The translations under genes were made by a program, and so were the position numbers. A stretch of DNA of 54,385 nucleotides from NCBI GenBank assembly GCA_020723665.1, contig DYIL01000002.1, forward strand, positions 104,188 through 158,572. Reading direction: 5' to 3'. Positions 38,799 to 50,114 of the stretch are shown here, one piece after another. This stretch comes from Methyloversatilis universalis. Lineage in GTDB: Bacteria; Pseudomonadota; Gammaproteobacteria; Methylococcales; Methylococcaceae. The notes beneath the pieces were generated by a model. That model did no database searches. It saw nothing but the letters and a program-made list of their open reading frames with translations, and had not been told where the DNA came from. Each line of letters starts with the position of its first letter. Positions within the stretch are counted from its first letter, which is position 1.

Positions 38799-40238
38799 CT
38801 AGGAGATAATTTCCCGCGCGTAATCCCGAAGGCTCGCGAGGATTTCCCGATCCTTCGCGCGTAAATCCGGAGACCCTTCCAGCGCATCGATTCGCGCCAG
38901 ATATTCGTTCAGAACGATGCTCCCGCCGCATCCCTCCACCGTCAGCCGCCGGATACGATACGCTTCCCAGCGGGCGGTTTCTTCCGCCGTCAGGGTCTCC
39001 GGGAAGTTTCGGGCGCGGTAGCGGAACACCAGTTCCGGCAGACGCGCATCCTCGAAGCTCGGCTGTGCCCGAGCCAATTCTTCTGGCGTGAGACCGCGCA
39101 GCCATTTTAAGACGGCGCGGTCGGCATCTCCGAGGAAGCCGTCGTACAACATGAGCTCGGGATCGTTCGTACCGGCCTCCATGCCATTGAACGCCATGGC
39201 TTCCTGAATCTTCTTGGCCAAGGTCCATTCGCGTTTCAGTCGGTCGAGGTGGCGGTTGCAGCGGTCTAGGTCGATTTGAAGCCGCTCCGTGTCCTCGGGC
39301 CGCAGGGCCGTTAGCGGCGCGATGACCGGGCATTTGTTCAGGTGCACCGTTTTCAGCGCGATGCGTTCGACGCCAGGCGGGAGTCTCGAGGCCGGGGTGA
39401 ACAGCCGCTCCCGGAGATCGTCCGCATTCAGATCGATGAGCGGCGTGGGATCGACGGAAAGGTCGTAAACGATCACCCCGTTCGGATTTCTGGGGTGCCT
39501 CGCGAGCGCGACCACGACCGCGAGACAGTATCGCTCGGAGGCATATTTCTCCGAAACATGCAGAACCGGATGCATCGCGCCGAAGCGCAGCAATTCGAAA
39601 GCCTCTCGCTTGCCGCGGTTGGCAAAAACGAAGTTGAAAAGTTTGGGCTGGCGCTCGCGGACTAAGCGCGCTACGGCAATGGTGGCCCACACGTCGGCCA
39701 AGGCATCGTGCGCGTTCTCGTGTTGAATGCCGTTGGCGATCGTCAGCGCGTCTAATCGAAGGCTAGGCTTGCCGGAATCGTCAACCGGCCATTCGACGCC
39801 CTCCGGCCGGAGTGCCCGAGTCAAGCGCAACATATCGATGATATCCCAGCGGGAATTACCGTTGCGCCACTCCCGCTGGTAAGGGTCGAACAGGTTGCGG
39901 TAAAGGCAATGCCGGGTGACCTCATCGTCGAAGCGAATGTTGTTGTAACCGGCGACGCAAGTCCCCGGCATCGAGAACTGCTCGTGAATCCTGGCCATGA
40001 ATTCCGCCTCGTTGACGCCCCGTTCGGCGGCCATTTGCGGCGTTATGCCGGTAATCAGACAGGACTCGGGTACGGGCAGCACGTCGCGCGCCGGCTTGCA
40101 GAAAAGGATTACGGGCTCACCGACCGGATTCAGTTCCAGATCGGTTCGAATTCCGGCGAATTGCGCCGGTCGATCACGCCTCGGGTCGGTCCCGAAAGTT
40201 TCGTAATCGTACCAATAGAAGGAGAAACAAGACGACAT
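38799..40238 (-). CDS. sbcB: Exodeoxyribonuclease I
   Basis: DEDDh 3'-5' exonuclease specific for single-stranded DNA, used in recombination and mismatch repair. 479 residues starting MSSCFSFYWYDYETFGTDPRRDRPAQFAGIRTD with D11 and E13 as the first acidic residues; GYNNIRFDDE and HDALADVWATI supply the others. The C-terminal SH3-like and helical domains match ExoI length and order. Confidence 0.96.
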   Translation of the reverse strand: MSSCFSFYWYDYETFGTDPRRDRPAQFAGIRTDLELNPVGEPVILFCKPARDVLPVPESCLITGITPQMAAERGVNEAEFMARIHEQFSMPGTCVAGYNNIRFDDEVTRHCLYRNLFDPYQREWRNGNSRWDIIDMLRLTRALRPEGVEWPVDDSGKPSLRLDALTIANGIQHENAHDALADVWATIAVARLVRERQPKLFNFVFANRGKREAFELLRFGAMHPVLHVSEKYASERYCLAVVVALARHPRNPNGVIVYDLSVDPTPLIDLNADDLRERLFTPASRLPPGVERIALKTVHLNKCPVIAPLTALRPEDTERLQIDLDRCNRHLDRLKREWTLAKKIQEAMAFNGMEAGTNDPELMLYDGFLGDADRAVLKWLRGLTPEELARAQPSFEDARLPELVFRYRARNFPETLTAEETARWEAYRIRRLTVEGCGGSIVLNEYLARIDALEGSPDLRAKDREILASLRDYAREIIS

Positions 40239-40385
40239 GCACCGAACGAACCTTGGCGATCTATCCGTCCGACAGGAGAACGTCGATCACCAACGTATCA
40301 ATCGCCATTCGGCACATGGTTAAGCGTGGGACGAGGTCGTCGGTGGTTTAATTGCTATTGGCTTTGGGAATGCAGTATCGCTTGA

Positions 40386-40568
40386 TCAAGAATTTTCGGC
40401 CATGGCTTCCAGCTTTCGCCGTTTTTCACATTTCTGCGCGCAAATGCATTCGCCGTTGTTCACACCCCCACAGGTGCCTTTGATGGCGCCCCGCCCGAAC
40501 ATAACGCCTATCGCCATAAAAAATATAACGGCGGCTATCACCGCAAAAGTAATCAAAAACAGTGTCAT
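40386..40568 (-). CDS. nqrM: NQR maturation protein NqrM
   Basis: A 60-residue protein with one N-terminal membrane helix and a cysteine-rich tail: FGRGAIKGTCGG (C33), CIC (C41, C43) and C47. NqrM is needed to assemble the iron centre between NqrD and NqrE. It lies downstream of nqrF on the same strand but is separated by a strong terminator, so it may be transcribed partly on its own. Its presence supports a functional pump. Confidence 0.93.
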   Translation of the reverse strand: MTLFLITFAVIAAVIFFMAIGVMFGRGAIKGTCGGVNNGECICAQKCEKRRKLEAMAENS

Positions 40569-40674
40569 CGTTCGCCTCGACTAAACCGGTAAAGATCATT
40601 CAAGGGCACGTCCCCGCCGATTGCGCCGGCAAGGCTTCGCCCCGAACACTGCCGTCGACTTTACTACGTTTTCG

Positions 40675-40713
40675 GAAAAAGAAAAGCGGAAGGCGCCCTG
40701 AAACGCCTCCCGC
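40675..40713 (-). terminator. Intrinsic terminator after nqrF
   Basis: On the minus strand a 10-bp stem GCGGGAGGCG/CGCCTTCCGC (one mismatch) with an 8-base loop is followed by TTTTCTTTTT. It ends the nqrABCDEF transcript, about 25 bp after the nqrF stop. Confidence 0.87.
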
Positions 40714-40738
40714 TCTCTCATCCGGATGACCGAGCGAA

Positions 40739-41959
40739 CTAGCCGCCGAAGTCGTCCAGCATGATGTTTTCCCTTTCAACGCCAATCTCTTCCAGCATTT
40801 TGATCACGGCGGTGTTCATCATGGGCGGCCCGCAAAGATAGTATTCGCAATCCTCCGGCGCCGGATGGTTCTTCAGATAGTTCTCGTACAGAACGTTGTG
40901 GATGAATCCGACATAGCCGGTCCAATTGTCCTCCGGTTTCGGTTCGGAAAGTCCGATGAACCACTTGAAGTTTGGATGTTCTTCCTGGAGCTTGTTGAAA
41001 TCGTCCACATAGAACATTTCGCGCAAGCTGCGAGCGCCGTACCAGAAGGTCATCTTCCGCTTGCTCTTCAACCTGCGAAGCTGGTCGAAGATGTGCGAGC
41101 GCATCGGGGCCATGCCAGCGCCACCGCCGATGAAGACCATCTCGTTGTCGGTGTCGCGGGCGAAGAACTCGCCGAACGGTCCGGAAATAGTCACCTTGTC
41201 GCCCGGCTTCAGGTTGAAGATGTAGGACGACATGACCCCCGGCGGGATGCCGTTGGTTCCCGGCGGCGGAGTGGCGATACGCACGTTGAGCATGACGATG
41301 TCATTCTCTTCCGGGTAGTTCGCCATGGAATAGGCGCGAACCGCCGGCGTCTTGACGATAGACTCGTACTGCCACAGGTTGTACCGGTCCCATTCGTCAC
41401 GGAAGCGCTCGTCGATGTCGAAATCCGTGAACTTGGCGTGGTACGGCGGGCACTCGATCTGAATGTAGCCGCCGGCGCGGAAATTGATGCGCTCGCCTTT
41501 TGGCAATTCCAGCACCAATTCCTTGATGAAAGTTGCCACATTGTGGTTCGAACGGACCGTGGTCACCCACTTTTTCACACCGAAGACTTCATCCGGAACC
41601 TCGATCTTCATGTTCTGCTTGACCGTGACTTGGCAAGCTAGACGATCGCCTTCCGCCGCCTCGCGCTTGGTAATGTGCGAAAGCTCGGTCGGCAGAATGT
41701 CGCCGCCGCCTTCGTACACTTTTACCCGGCACTGGGCGCAGGTACCGCCGCCGCCGCAAGCCGACGACACGAACAGATTGTTGTCGGCCAGCGCGGTCAA
41801 TAGCTTGGCGCCGATGGGGACGTGGATGGTCTTTTCGTCATTGATCAGGATATCGACGTTGCCCGATGCGACCAGCTTAGATTTCGCGCCGAGAATCACG
41901 AAGACCAGGGCGATGACGATCAAGGTAAAAAACAATACGCCTAGGATGATTTCCAACAT
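40739..41959 (-). CDS. nqrF: Na+-NQR subunit F
   Basis: Electron entry subunit: oxidises NADH with FAD and passes electrons to a 2Fe-2S cluster. 406 residues: a membrane helix (about 3-23), a ferredoxin domain with C68, C74, C77 ([11 protein letters not shown]) and C109, then an FAD/NADH reductase domain ([40 protein letters not shown]). Last gene of the nqr operon. Confidence 0.98.
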   Translation of the reverse strand: MLEIILGVLFFTLIVIALVFVILGAKSKLVASGNVDILINDEKTIHVPIGAKLLTALADNNLFVSSACGGGGTCAQCRVKVYEGGGDILPTELSHITKREAAEGDRLACQVTVKQNMKIEVPDEVFGVKKWVTTVRSNHNVATFIKELVLELPKGERINFRAGGYIQIECPPYHAKFTDFDIDERFRDEWDRYNLWQYESIVKTPAVRAYSMANYPEENDIVMLNVRIATPPPGTNGIPPGVMSSYIFNLKPGDKVTISGPFGEFFARDTDNEMVFIGGGAGMAPMRSHIFDQLRRLKSKRKMTFWYGARSLREMFYVDDFNKLQEEHPNFKWFIGLSEPKPEDNWTGYVGFIHNVLYENYLKNHPAPEDCEYYLCGPPMMNTAVIKMLEEIGVERENIMLDDFGG

Positions 41960-41977
41960 TGCCTTATACCCTGCCGC

Positions 41978-42586
41978 TTACAGTTGAATGCCCGAAAACG
42001 CCATGAAACCCAGCGCCATCAAGCCTGCCGTGATGAAGGTGATGCCCAGGCCGCGCAGTCCCGGCGGTACGTCGCTGTATTTCAGCTTTTCGCGCACACC
42101 GGCCATGGCGGTGATCGCAAGGGCCCAGCCGAAGCCGCTGCCGACGCCGTAAACCACGCTCTCGGTGAAGTTGTAGTCGCGTTCAATCATGAACAGACTG
42201 CCGGCGAGGATGGCGCAGTTCACCGTGATGAGCGGCAGGAAAATGCCGAGCGCGTTATAAAGTGCCGGAAAAAAGCGATCGAGCACCATTTCGAGGATCT
42301 GCACGATCGCCGCGATCACGCCGATACACGCCATCAAAGCGATGAAGCTCAGGTCGACGTTTTCCAGACCCGCCCAGGAGAGTGCGCCCTCTTTCAGCAG
42401 ATAGGAATAGATGAGGTTGTTGGCCGGAACCGTCAGGGTCTGAACGATAGTAACGGCGATGCCGAGACCGACCGCGGTTTCGATTTTCTTGGAGACGGCG
42501 ATGAACGTACACATCCCCAAGAAAAAAGCGAGTGCCATGTTCTCGATGAAGACCGACTTGATGAACAGATTGATATAGGCTTCCAT
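41978..42586 (-). CDS. nqrE: Na+-NQR subunit E
   Basis: Integral membrane subunit of 202 residues that with NqrD holds the intramembrane iron centre. Family pieces: [20 protein letters not shown] with the iron-ligand Cys, and [18 protein letters not shown] with the second. Start overlaps the nqrD stop as TGATG. Confidence 0.97.
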   Translation of the reverse strand: MEAYINLFIKSVFIENMALAFFLGMCTFIAVSKKIETAVGLGIAVTIVQTLTVPANNLIYSYLLKEGALSWAGLENVDLSFIALMACIGVIAAIVQILEMVLDRFFPALYNALGIFLPLITVNCAILAGSLFMIERDYNFTESVVYGVGSGFGWALAITAMAGVREKLKYSDVPPGLRGLGITFITAGLMALGFMAFSGIQL

Positions 42587-43251
42587 CAGTGCGCCTCCCC
42601 GTGAGCCGGCATGATGGTGAACTCAGCCTTTTCGACCTGTTGCGGTTTCCAGGTGCGCACCGCCCAGATCAGCAGTCCAATTAGGAAAAAGGCGCTCGGC
42701 GGCAGCAGCAGCAAGCCGTTCGGAACATACCAGCCGCCGTCCTTGAGAAGCGGCAGCACTTCGATCCCCAGCAGTTTGCCGGAACCGAACAACTCGCGGA
42801 AAGTAGCGACGGTAATCAGGATCAGGCTGTAACCTAGACCGTTTCCCACCCCGTCGAGAAAACTTTCCCAAGGCGGGTTCTTCATCGCATAGGCTTCCGC
42901 GCGCCCCATGACGATGCAGTTGGTGATGATCAGACCCACGAATACCGACAGTTTCTTGCTGATCTCGTAAGCGAACGCCTTGAGGATCTGATCCACCACG
43001 ATCACCAGCGAGGCGATGATCACCATTTGGGCGATGATGCGGATGCTGCTCGGAACGTGATTGCGGATGAATGCAATACCGGCGCTCGAGCAGGCGGTGA
43101 CCGAGGTCAACGCGAGGCTCATGATCAGCGCGGTCGACAGCTGTGACGTCACCGCCAGAGCGGAACAGATCCCTAACACCTGCAGAGTGATGGGGTTGTT
43201 ATCGACTAACGGTTCGACAAGAACTTTCTTGTGTTCTTCATTAAAGTTCAT
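42586..43251 (-). CDS. nqrD: Na+-NQR subunit D
   Basis: Integral membrane partner of NqrE, 221 residues. Cysteines in [10 protein letters not shown] and [19 protein letters not shown] match the iron ligands of the family. It starts five bases after nqrC ends and overlaps nqrE, so the order and coupling follow the standard operon. Confidence 0.97.
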   Translation of the reverse strand: MNFNEEHKKVLVEPLVDNNPITLQVLGICSALAVTSQLSTALIMSLALTSVTACSSAGIAFIRNHVPSSIRIIAQMVIIASLVIVVDQILKAFAYEISKKLSVFVGLIITNCIVMGRAEAYAMKNPPWESFLDGVGNGLGYSLILITVATFRELFGSGKLLGIEVLPLLKDGGWYVPNGLLLLPPSAFFLIGLLIWAVRTWKPQQVEKAEFTIMPAHGEAH

Positions 43252-43255
43252 CGGC

Positions 43256-44182
43256 TTAACCCCTCTGAGATCTAAGCTTTGCCAGATAAAGTCCGAAGCC
43301 TTCCTTGCTCATCCAATAGCTCACCAAGTTGCTGACGCCGCGGCTCGTGAGCGTCGCACCCGCGAGTGCGTCAACTTGGTATTCCGAGCCCGGCTTGGAA
43401 GGATCGACGGAGCCTTTTACGAGGCCCAGTGCGACTTCGCCGATGTCGATCTGCTGTCCCTTCTCGGTCAGGTTGCTCTCATGCAATTCCTTGCCGGTGA
43501 AGTTGTACACTTTTTTTCCTTTCCAAAGCGCCTTCCATTTCGGATTCACCACTTCGCCGCCCAGACCGGGAGTTTCCGCCTGGTCGTACAGGTTGAGGCC
43601 GATCACCGTCTGCGCGTCGGCTTCGAGTGCTATGAAACCATACATGGTCGACCAAAGTCCGTAGCCGCTCACCGGCAGGATTATGGCCTTCAATTGGCCA
43701 TCTTCTTTAACCAAGTAAACTTTGGCGTACTTGGGCTTGCGCTTGATGTTGGCGATATCCTTCTCCGGAGGAATGGCTTCGCTCATGGCCGGATCCTTGG
43801 CCGCCTTGCGCTGATCGAAGGTTTTCGGGTCGATCGAATCGACGTACTCGCCGGTCGCCAGATCGACGATCTTCGGCTCGATATTCTTGAAAGCCTCTTC
43901 GATATTGGTCCCTTCTTCCAACAGACCGGCCACATCGAGAATATTGACTCTTTCGTCCTTGGACTTATTGCTTTCCTGCAGCGGCTTGAGCGCAACGGCC
44001 GAACCCGATACCAATACGGCTCCGACTAGGCACAATGCGAAAGCGACGGCGAGCGTCTTCTGGAAACTGTCGTTAGGTAGCACCAGAATCTTCTGCGCGT
44101 ACGCGTTCGCTCTTTCTATGAAGCCGGCGATCTTATCGGACAGCTGCATTCCCGCTGTATTGGGATTTGCTGAATCAGGCAT
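43256..44182 (-). CDS. nqrC: Na+-NQR subunit C
   Basis: Flavoprotein subunit with one N-terminal membrane helix (about 43-65) and a periplasmic domain. FMN would be attached covalently at T277 in [12 protein letters not shown] by ApbE, which is not encoded in this window. The protein (308 residues) is longer than typical NqrC (about 255-265), owing to a roughly 30-residue N-terminal extension and a charged insert after the helix. Overlaps nqrB by eight bases. Confidence 0.96.
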   Translation of the reverse strand: MPDSANPNTAGMQLSDKIAGFIERANAYAQKILVLPNDSFQKTLAVAFALCLVGAVLVSGSAVALKPLQESNKSKDERVNILDVAGLLEEGTNIEEAFKNIEPKIVDLATGEYVDSIDPKTFDQRKAAKDPAMSEAIPPEKDIANIKRKPKYAKVYLVKEDGQLKAIILPVSGYGLWSTMYGFIALEADAQTVIGLNLYDQAETPGLGGEVVNPKWKALWKGKKVYNFTGKELHESNLTEKGQQIDIGEVALGLVKGSVDPSKPGSEYQVDALAGATLTSRGVSNLVSYWMSKEGFGLYLAKLRSQRG

Positions 44183-45379
44183 GACGTCTAATCCTTCTCG
44201 TGATATTCGCTTTAATTACGGCGTAGTCGATCAGCGGCGCGAAGATGTTGGCGAACAGAATGGCCAGCATGATGCCTTCCGGGAACGCCGGGTTTATGAC
44301 CCGGATCACGATCGTCATGAAGCCTATCAGTGCACCGAATATCCATCGACCGGCATTGGTATGAGCCGCGCTGACCGGATCGGTGGCCATGTATACCGTG
44401 CCGAAAGCAAAGCCGCCCATGGTCAGGTGCCAGTACCACGGCACTCCGAACATGGCATTGGAATCGCTGCCGATGACGTTCAGCAAGGTGGACGTTGCGA
44501 TCATCCCGACCAGGACCCCGGCCATAATCCGCCACGAGGCGATCCGCGTATAAATCAAGAACGCGGCGCCGATCAGACAAGCCAAGGTCGAGGTCTCTCC
44601 TAGGGAGCCTTGCTCGAAACCGAAAAAGGTCTGCCACCAAGAGATGCCGGCGGCTTTTATCGCCTCCATACCGCCCATGGCGCCCAAGCCTAGAGCGGTG
44701 GCGCCGCTGAATCCGTCCACTGCGGTCCATACCGCGTCACCCGACATGGAAGCGGGATAGGCGAAGTACAGAAAGGCACGGCCGGTGAGTGCCGGGTTCA
44801 GGAAGTTCTTGCCGGTACCGCCGAAAATTTCCTTGCCGATCACGACGCCGAACGAAATACCGATCGCCACCTGCCACAAGGGCGTATTGGGCGGCAACGT
44901 CAACGCGAACAGGATGGACGATACGAAGAAACCTTCATTCACATCGTGTTTACGAACGACGGCGAACAAGACTTCCCACAAGCCGCCGGCGACGATCGTC
45001 ACGATGTAGATCGGAAAGAAATACAAGGCCCCGTGGACCAGAACGGAAATCGGGTTGAGCGGGTTGTACCCAAAGACGTCCATGATCGCGCCGCGCCAAC
45101 CGGGAGCCGAAGTGATACCCATGCTCTCCATGGCCGAATTGGCCTGGTAGCCTGTGTTGAACAGCGCCATCAGCAGACACGGCAGAGCGGCGATCCAGAC
45201 GTAGGTCATGACCCGCTTCAGATCGACCGCGTCGCGGACATGAACTCCCCCGCTGGTTACGTCCGGTGGACTGTAGAGGAAGGTATCGACCATCTCATAG
45301 ATGGGATAGAACTTCTCCAGCCGACCGCCGTGCGCGAAGTACGGATGTATCTTGTCTAACAATTGCCTAGTGCGAGACA

Positions 45380-45380
<1 letters not shown>
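44175..45380 (-). CDS. nqrB: Na+-NQR subunit B
   Basis: Membrane core of the sodium pump, 401 residues with about ten helices. The covalent FMN site is T228 in [33 protein letters not shown] and [17 protein letters not shown] are conserved segments. The ATG overlaps the nqrA stop (TAATG). Confidence 0.97.
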
Positions 45381-46873
<1,493 letters not shown>

Positions 46874-47067
46874 TTAGAACGTCGCGCCTCAAATCGAAGC
46901 TGCGCGCAGCGAGAGGTATGCTCGGCGTTTCCCTAAGACTTAGGTAAACCGTCCGGTATTAGAACACAAATACCCGAGTGGCTCAACGCACTGAGTTCTT
47001 GTACGGGAAGGAAAAACAGAGGCGAGTAGCGTAATTTTGGTTACAGGACTGTTTCAAAAATCGGCAC

Positions 47068-47103
47068 AAAAAAAAGAGGGGCCTTAGCAAAGCTTTGGCC
47101 CCT
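47068..47103 (-). terminator. Strong intrinsic terminator of the candidate small RNA
   Basis: On the minus strand AGGGGCC/GGCCCCT (7 bp), with an inner AGC/GCT pairing in the loop, is followed by C and eight T residues. No known gene ends just before it, which is what draws attention to the unit. Confidence 0.85.
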
Positions 47104-47220
47104 GACAACATCCCAGAGGATTAAGAGGTCTTAAACGCAATGTCGCTAACCCGGAGAAAGCTGAAACCAGTTGGTCGACCAAAGAGGAGTTGGAGGTAAA
47201 TCAACTTAGCGTTCTCGCGT
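47068..47220 (-). ncRNA. Candidate FNR/Anr-controlled small RNA (about 150 nt)
   Basis: Bounded by a predicted start at about 47220 and an intrinsic terminator ending at 47068. No reading frame with a ribosome binding site fits inside. Near its 5' side the RNA would carry pyrimidine-rich single-stranded CCUCCAACUCCUCUUU, complementary to ribosome binding sites, a hallmark of base-pairing small RNAs such as FnrS. An alternative is a long nqr leader with an attenuator, since nqrA begins 330 bp further on the same strand. Family unknown; I recognise no described RNA. Confidence 0.55.
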
Positions 47221-47227
47221 GATCAAA

Positions 47228-47268
47228 ATACTAGCTCAGCCGGTTCTTACGGTTTTGACTTAAATCAA
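47228..47268 (-). promoter_or_regulatory. FNR/Anr-type promoter of the candidate small RNA
   Basis: TTGATTTAAGTCAA (47268-47255, minus) matches the FNR consensus TTGAT-N4-ATCAA at nine of ten positions. TAGTAT lies at 47233-47228. With a start at about 47220 the box centre falls at -41.5 and the -10 hexamer at -13 to -8, the spacing of class II FNR-activated promoters. No good -35 is present, as expected for activator dependence. Confidence 0.62.
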
Positions 47269-47331
47269 CAAACACCCGTTTTTTGCCATTCGGGTAAAAA
47301 ATTCAAAGCGAGAGCCCAGCCTTTCGTTCAC

Positions 47332-47360
47332 TGGCCACTGGACCATTCTCTTAATACAAT
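47332..47360 (+). promoter_or_regulatory. Promoter of rnpB
   Basis: TGGCCA (47332-47337), 17-base spacer and TACAAT (47355-47360). The -10 matches five of six consensus bases. Predicted start is within a few bases of the mature RNA 5' end. Confidence 0.6.
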
Positions 47361-47365
47361 ATGTT

Positions 47366-47738
47366 CGGGAGTTGGCCAGACAGTCGCTGCCCGCGTCTCG
47401 GACGCGGGGAGAGGAAAGTCCGGGCTCCAAAGGGCAAGGCGCCAGGTAACGCCTGGGAGGCGCAAGCCTACGGAAAGTGCCACAGAAAATATACCGCCAC
47501 GGTCTCTCGGGACCGCGGTAAGGGTGAAATGGTGCGGTAAGAGCGCACCGCGCTTCCGGTAACGGAAGTGGCAAGGCAAACCCCGCCTGGAGCAAGACCA
47601 AATAGGGGGGCATTGGGGGCAACCCCTGACGTGTGGCCCGCACGGCTCCCGGGTAGGTCGCTCGAGGTGCGCGGTGACGCGCGCCCTAGATGAATGACTG
47701 TCCACGACTGAACCCGGCTTATCGGCCGACTCCTCCCC
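47366..47738 (+). ncRNA. rnpB: RNase P RNA (M1 RNA, type A)
   Basis: Catalytic RNA that trims tRNA 5' leaders. Universal segments are present: CCAGACAGTCGCTG, GAGAGGAAAGTCCGGGCTCC, a P15-type GGCAAGGCAAACCCCGCCTGGAGCAAGACCAAATAGG region and the 3' CGGCTTATCGGCC. The ends pair (GGGAGTTGGCC with GGCCGACTCCTCC), giving limits of about 47366-47738. Frames found on either strand here are not genes. Confidence 0.95.
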
Positions 47739-47851
47739 ATCTTCGAAATACCTAGCTGTCTAGTCTCCCAAGGACCGGAAAAGGCATCGAGATCGTGCGC
47801 AGTTTCCGCTGCAGCTCGGCATGATCATATCTTCCCGTTCCATCCAATGAA

Positions 47852-48844
47852 TCATTCCTGAGAGCGGACTGCTGTCGACAGAAAACCGATAACTGTGCGG
47901 TTTAAGCTTGGCCATACGGAGTGCGGGTTGGAGTTCTCGCAATACCAGGTCTTTACCCCATTGGCACAGCCGGAGTAGGCGACACATCCGTTCGGCAAGG
48001 CTTCTACGGCGCGCCCGTCGCACTTGTTACACTTCGCCCACCATTCCACGGTACCTTTCCCATAACCGGGGAAAACCGTGTCTTTGGAGCTGTGCATGAC
48101 CAGGACCGACAGCGGTTTGGGACAGGAGCGATCCGCCAGATCATCCGCGCGGATTCCAACCGCACTCGACACAATAGCCGCCGGAATGTCCCGGGTACCG
48201 CTGACAAAGGCGATACCCATTGAGATCGTGCCACCGTCAGAATGGCCGGCCAAGAAAACGCGGTTTTCGTCCACGCACCATTTTTCCTGGATGCGCCTCG
48301 GAATCGCGGCGAGTTCAATGAGGGTTTCCGGGGCCATACGCTTGTGATCCGCATAAGCCACAATGAACCCGGCTGCCGTGGCATCCCGGGTCAGATAGGT
48401 GAACTCCTCCGTGCGATTCCGGTTCTTGCCGTAAGGCGAATACACCATCAGCAGCGGATGGGCTATGGTAGAGTCGTAATTGCCCGGGGTACGCACATTG
48501 TAGCGGATGCCGTCGGAAGTCTCCTCGTCGTCCGTGGCTCCCGCTTGGCCGGGGCGAGCACCGGCTTCGCAACGCTTGGTTCCCGGCCCGATTCGGTATT
48601 CGGCCTTACTCAGAATCTGGGCTCCCAATCGGCGCTCGAGATCGTCACCGATATCTTGGGATATCTCACCGAGTCCGGTGAAGCCGCCCATGAAGAGGAG
48701 CAGCGCAACCATCGTAATGACTAAACGATCGGGCTCCTTTTTCTTCCACCGCCAGACCCACTGAGGCTTGAGCAACCCCACGACCAATAGCACAACGGAA
48801 AGTACGACCAGTATTCGAAACGCAAATTGCAACCCTAGATTCAT
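47852..48844 (-). CDS. Membrane-anchored alpha/beta-hydrolase (PHB depolymerase/esterase-like)
   Basis: 330 residues. Two N-terminal membrane helices (about 7-26 and 41-60) precede a hydrolase domain of the LpqC/poly-hydroxybutyrate depolymerase type. The nucleophile is the Ser of AGHSDGG; VMHSSKDTVFPGYG carries the likely Asp and NSNPHSVWP the His. Six cysteines in the C-terminal third suggest a periplasmic, disulfide-bonded domain. Substrate unknown. It lies between rnpB and the first IS481-type copy. Confidence 0.78.
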   Translation of the reverse strand: MNLGLQFAFRILVVLSVVLLVVGLLKPQWVWRWKKKEPDRLVITMVALLLFMGGFTGLGEISQDIGDDLERRLGAQILSKAEYRIGPGTKRCEAGARPGQAGATDDEETSDGIRYNVRTPGNYDSTIAHPLLMVYSPYGKNRNRTEEFTYLTRDATAAGFIVAYADHKRMAPETLIELAAIPRRIQEKWCVDENRVFLAGHSDGGTISMGIAFVSGTRDIPAAIVSSAVGIRADDLADRSCPKPLSVLVMHSSKDTVFPGYGKGTVEWWAKCNKCDGRAVEALPNGCVAYSGCANGVKTWYCENSNPHSVWPSLNRTVIGFLSTAVRSQE

Positions 48845-48855
48845 GACCTATGACC

Positions 48856-50010
48856 TTAGACCTTGACTAACGACTCGGCCGGGAGGGGAAATCCAGTTGC
48901 CTTACCGGTCGATAAAATTGATGCACTCCAAATTGGGGATGGGCGCCACGAATCAGGCCGGAGACTGTTCCAGGCATTCAGTCCATCCCGAGTAACCGAT
49001 GATCCACAGAACCTCGGCTCCCGAAAAGTCAGGCGAATCGAGTCGACATTCTCGCCGACACCGTTCACGAAGCTCACGACGCGGCACCGGCTAACTACAT
49101 CGACGAAAGCCCTCTCGTTCCAGCCGGCGGCGAAGATGACGTCGGCGCAAGCCTGGTAACGTACGTGGGGGTAGTGAGCTTTATAGCGGTGCAAGGTGCT
49201 CTCCAAATCCGCCGTGGAGTCGAACCGATGGGTTTGCAGGACCTCCTCGATGCGGCCGTTGAAGCGCTCCACCATGCCGTTGGTTTGCGGCCGGCGGGGC
49301 GGAATCAGGCGGTGTTCGATGGCCTGTTCGTCGCAGAGCCGATCGAAGCCATGGTCGCCCGAGGACTGTTTGGCGCGGGTCAGGAAACGGTCGGTGAACT
49401 CCGAGCAGTTGTCGGTCAGGCATTTCTGAATGCGGAAGGGGGCCGCCTGAATCGCCGCTTTGAGAAACGCCTTGGCGCTCAAGGCGGTGCGGTTGGACTT
49501 GAGGGAGACAGACACCCAGCGGGTGGCGCGGTCGATGGCGACGAACAGATAACGGCGCGGTTCGCCGTCGATAGCCGGCAAATACTTGACATCCACGCGA
49601 AGGAATTCGGGTTCATATGCCTTGAAAGGTTTGATCTTGGTCTTCTCCGCTGGCGGGACCAGGGTCTTGAGGGACGCCACCCCGTGGCGGCGCCGGCAGC
49701 GGTCCAGCCCGGAACGGGACACGGCGGGACTGAGAAACTCCCGCGTCACAGCCAGGAGATCATCCAAGGGCAGGCGCGGGGATTGGCGCAGATAGACGAC
49801 GATGGCTTCCTGGGCCGGCGTGAGCGTGGTATGCAGGGCGTGGGGCCGGTGCGAGGCATCCTCGATCGAGTGGCGGCGTTTCCACTTGCGGGCGGTCGTA
49901 CGGCTGATACCATGCTTCTTCGCCAGGGCGCACTCACTCAGGTCGGAGTCTCGAATCCCCTGCCGTACGGCAGGCGTGGTGCGGGCGTTCTTGTGAAGAC
50001 GAATCTGCAT
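48856..50010 (-). CDS. IS481-family transposase with an abnormal C-terminus
   Basis: 384 codons. Residues 1-110 hold helix-turn-helix domains (KKHGISRTTARKWKRRH). The DDE core is complete by motif: D140 in LRVDVKYLP, D200 in LTDNCSEF and E248 in NGMVERFNGRI. Homology to IS481 transposases stops after about residue 280 (HRYKAHY): the expected QRALGHLTPIQALKHW is replaced by about 100 unrelated residues. The element's right end is missing, so this is a 3'-truncated copy reading into foreign DNA and is probably inactive. Confidence 0.85.
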   Translation of the reverse strand: MQIRLHKNARTTPAVRQGIRDSDLSECALAKKHGISRTTARKWKRRHSIEDASHRPHALHTTLTPAQEAIVVYLRQSPRLPLDDLLAVTREFLSPAVSRSGLDRCRRRHGVASLKTLVPPAEKTKIKPFKAYEPEFLRVDVKYLPAIDGEPRRYLFVAIDRATRWVSVSLKSNRTALSAKAFLKAAIQAAPFRIQKCLTDNCSEFTDRFLTRAKQSSGDHGFDRLCDEQAIEHRLIPPRRPQTNGMVERFNGRIEEVLQTHRFDSTADLESTLHRYKAHYPHVRYQACADVIFAAGWNERAFVDVVSRCRVVSFVNGVGENVDSIRLTFREPRFCGSSVTRDGLNAWNSLRPDSWRPSPIWSASILSTGKATGFPLPAESLVKV

Positions 50011-50114
50011 CGTGATGAACCTCAGCCGGGTTGACCGAAAACCTCCCGGAGAATGCTCCGGGCCTCGAACAGAGCATAACTCCTTCCGGGAAGATAATCA
50101 CACGGGACCTGACA
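49165..50114 (-). mobile_element. IS481-type element, copy 1, right end lost
   Basis: Left end TGTCAGGTCCC begins at 50114 on the minus strand and is followed by a leader also found in copy 2 (TCTTCGAAGCCCGGAGC in copy 2 against TGTTCGAGGCCCGGAGC here). Recognisable element sequence stops at about 49165. No matching right inverted repeat is seen down to 48845. Confidence 0.8.

Noticed and set aside
46968..46995. A tRNA-Ser-like D-arm string (ACCCGAGTGGCTCAACGC) upstream of nqrA
   Set aside because: No matching acceptor, anticodon or T-arm can be built around it.
47260..47740. Several overlapping minus-strand frames of 90-127 codons
   Set aside because: They overlap rnpB, whose conserved RNA structure fully accounts for the sequence.
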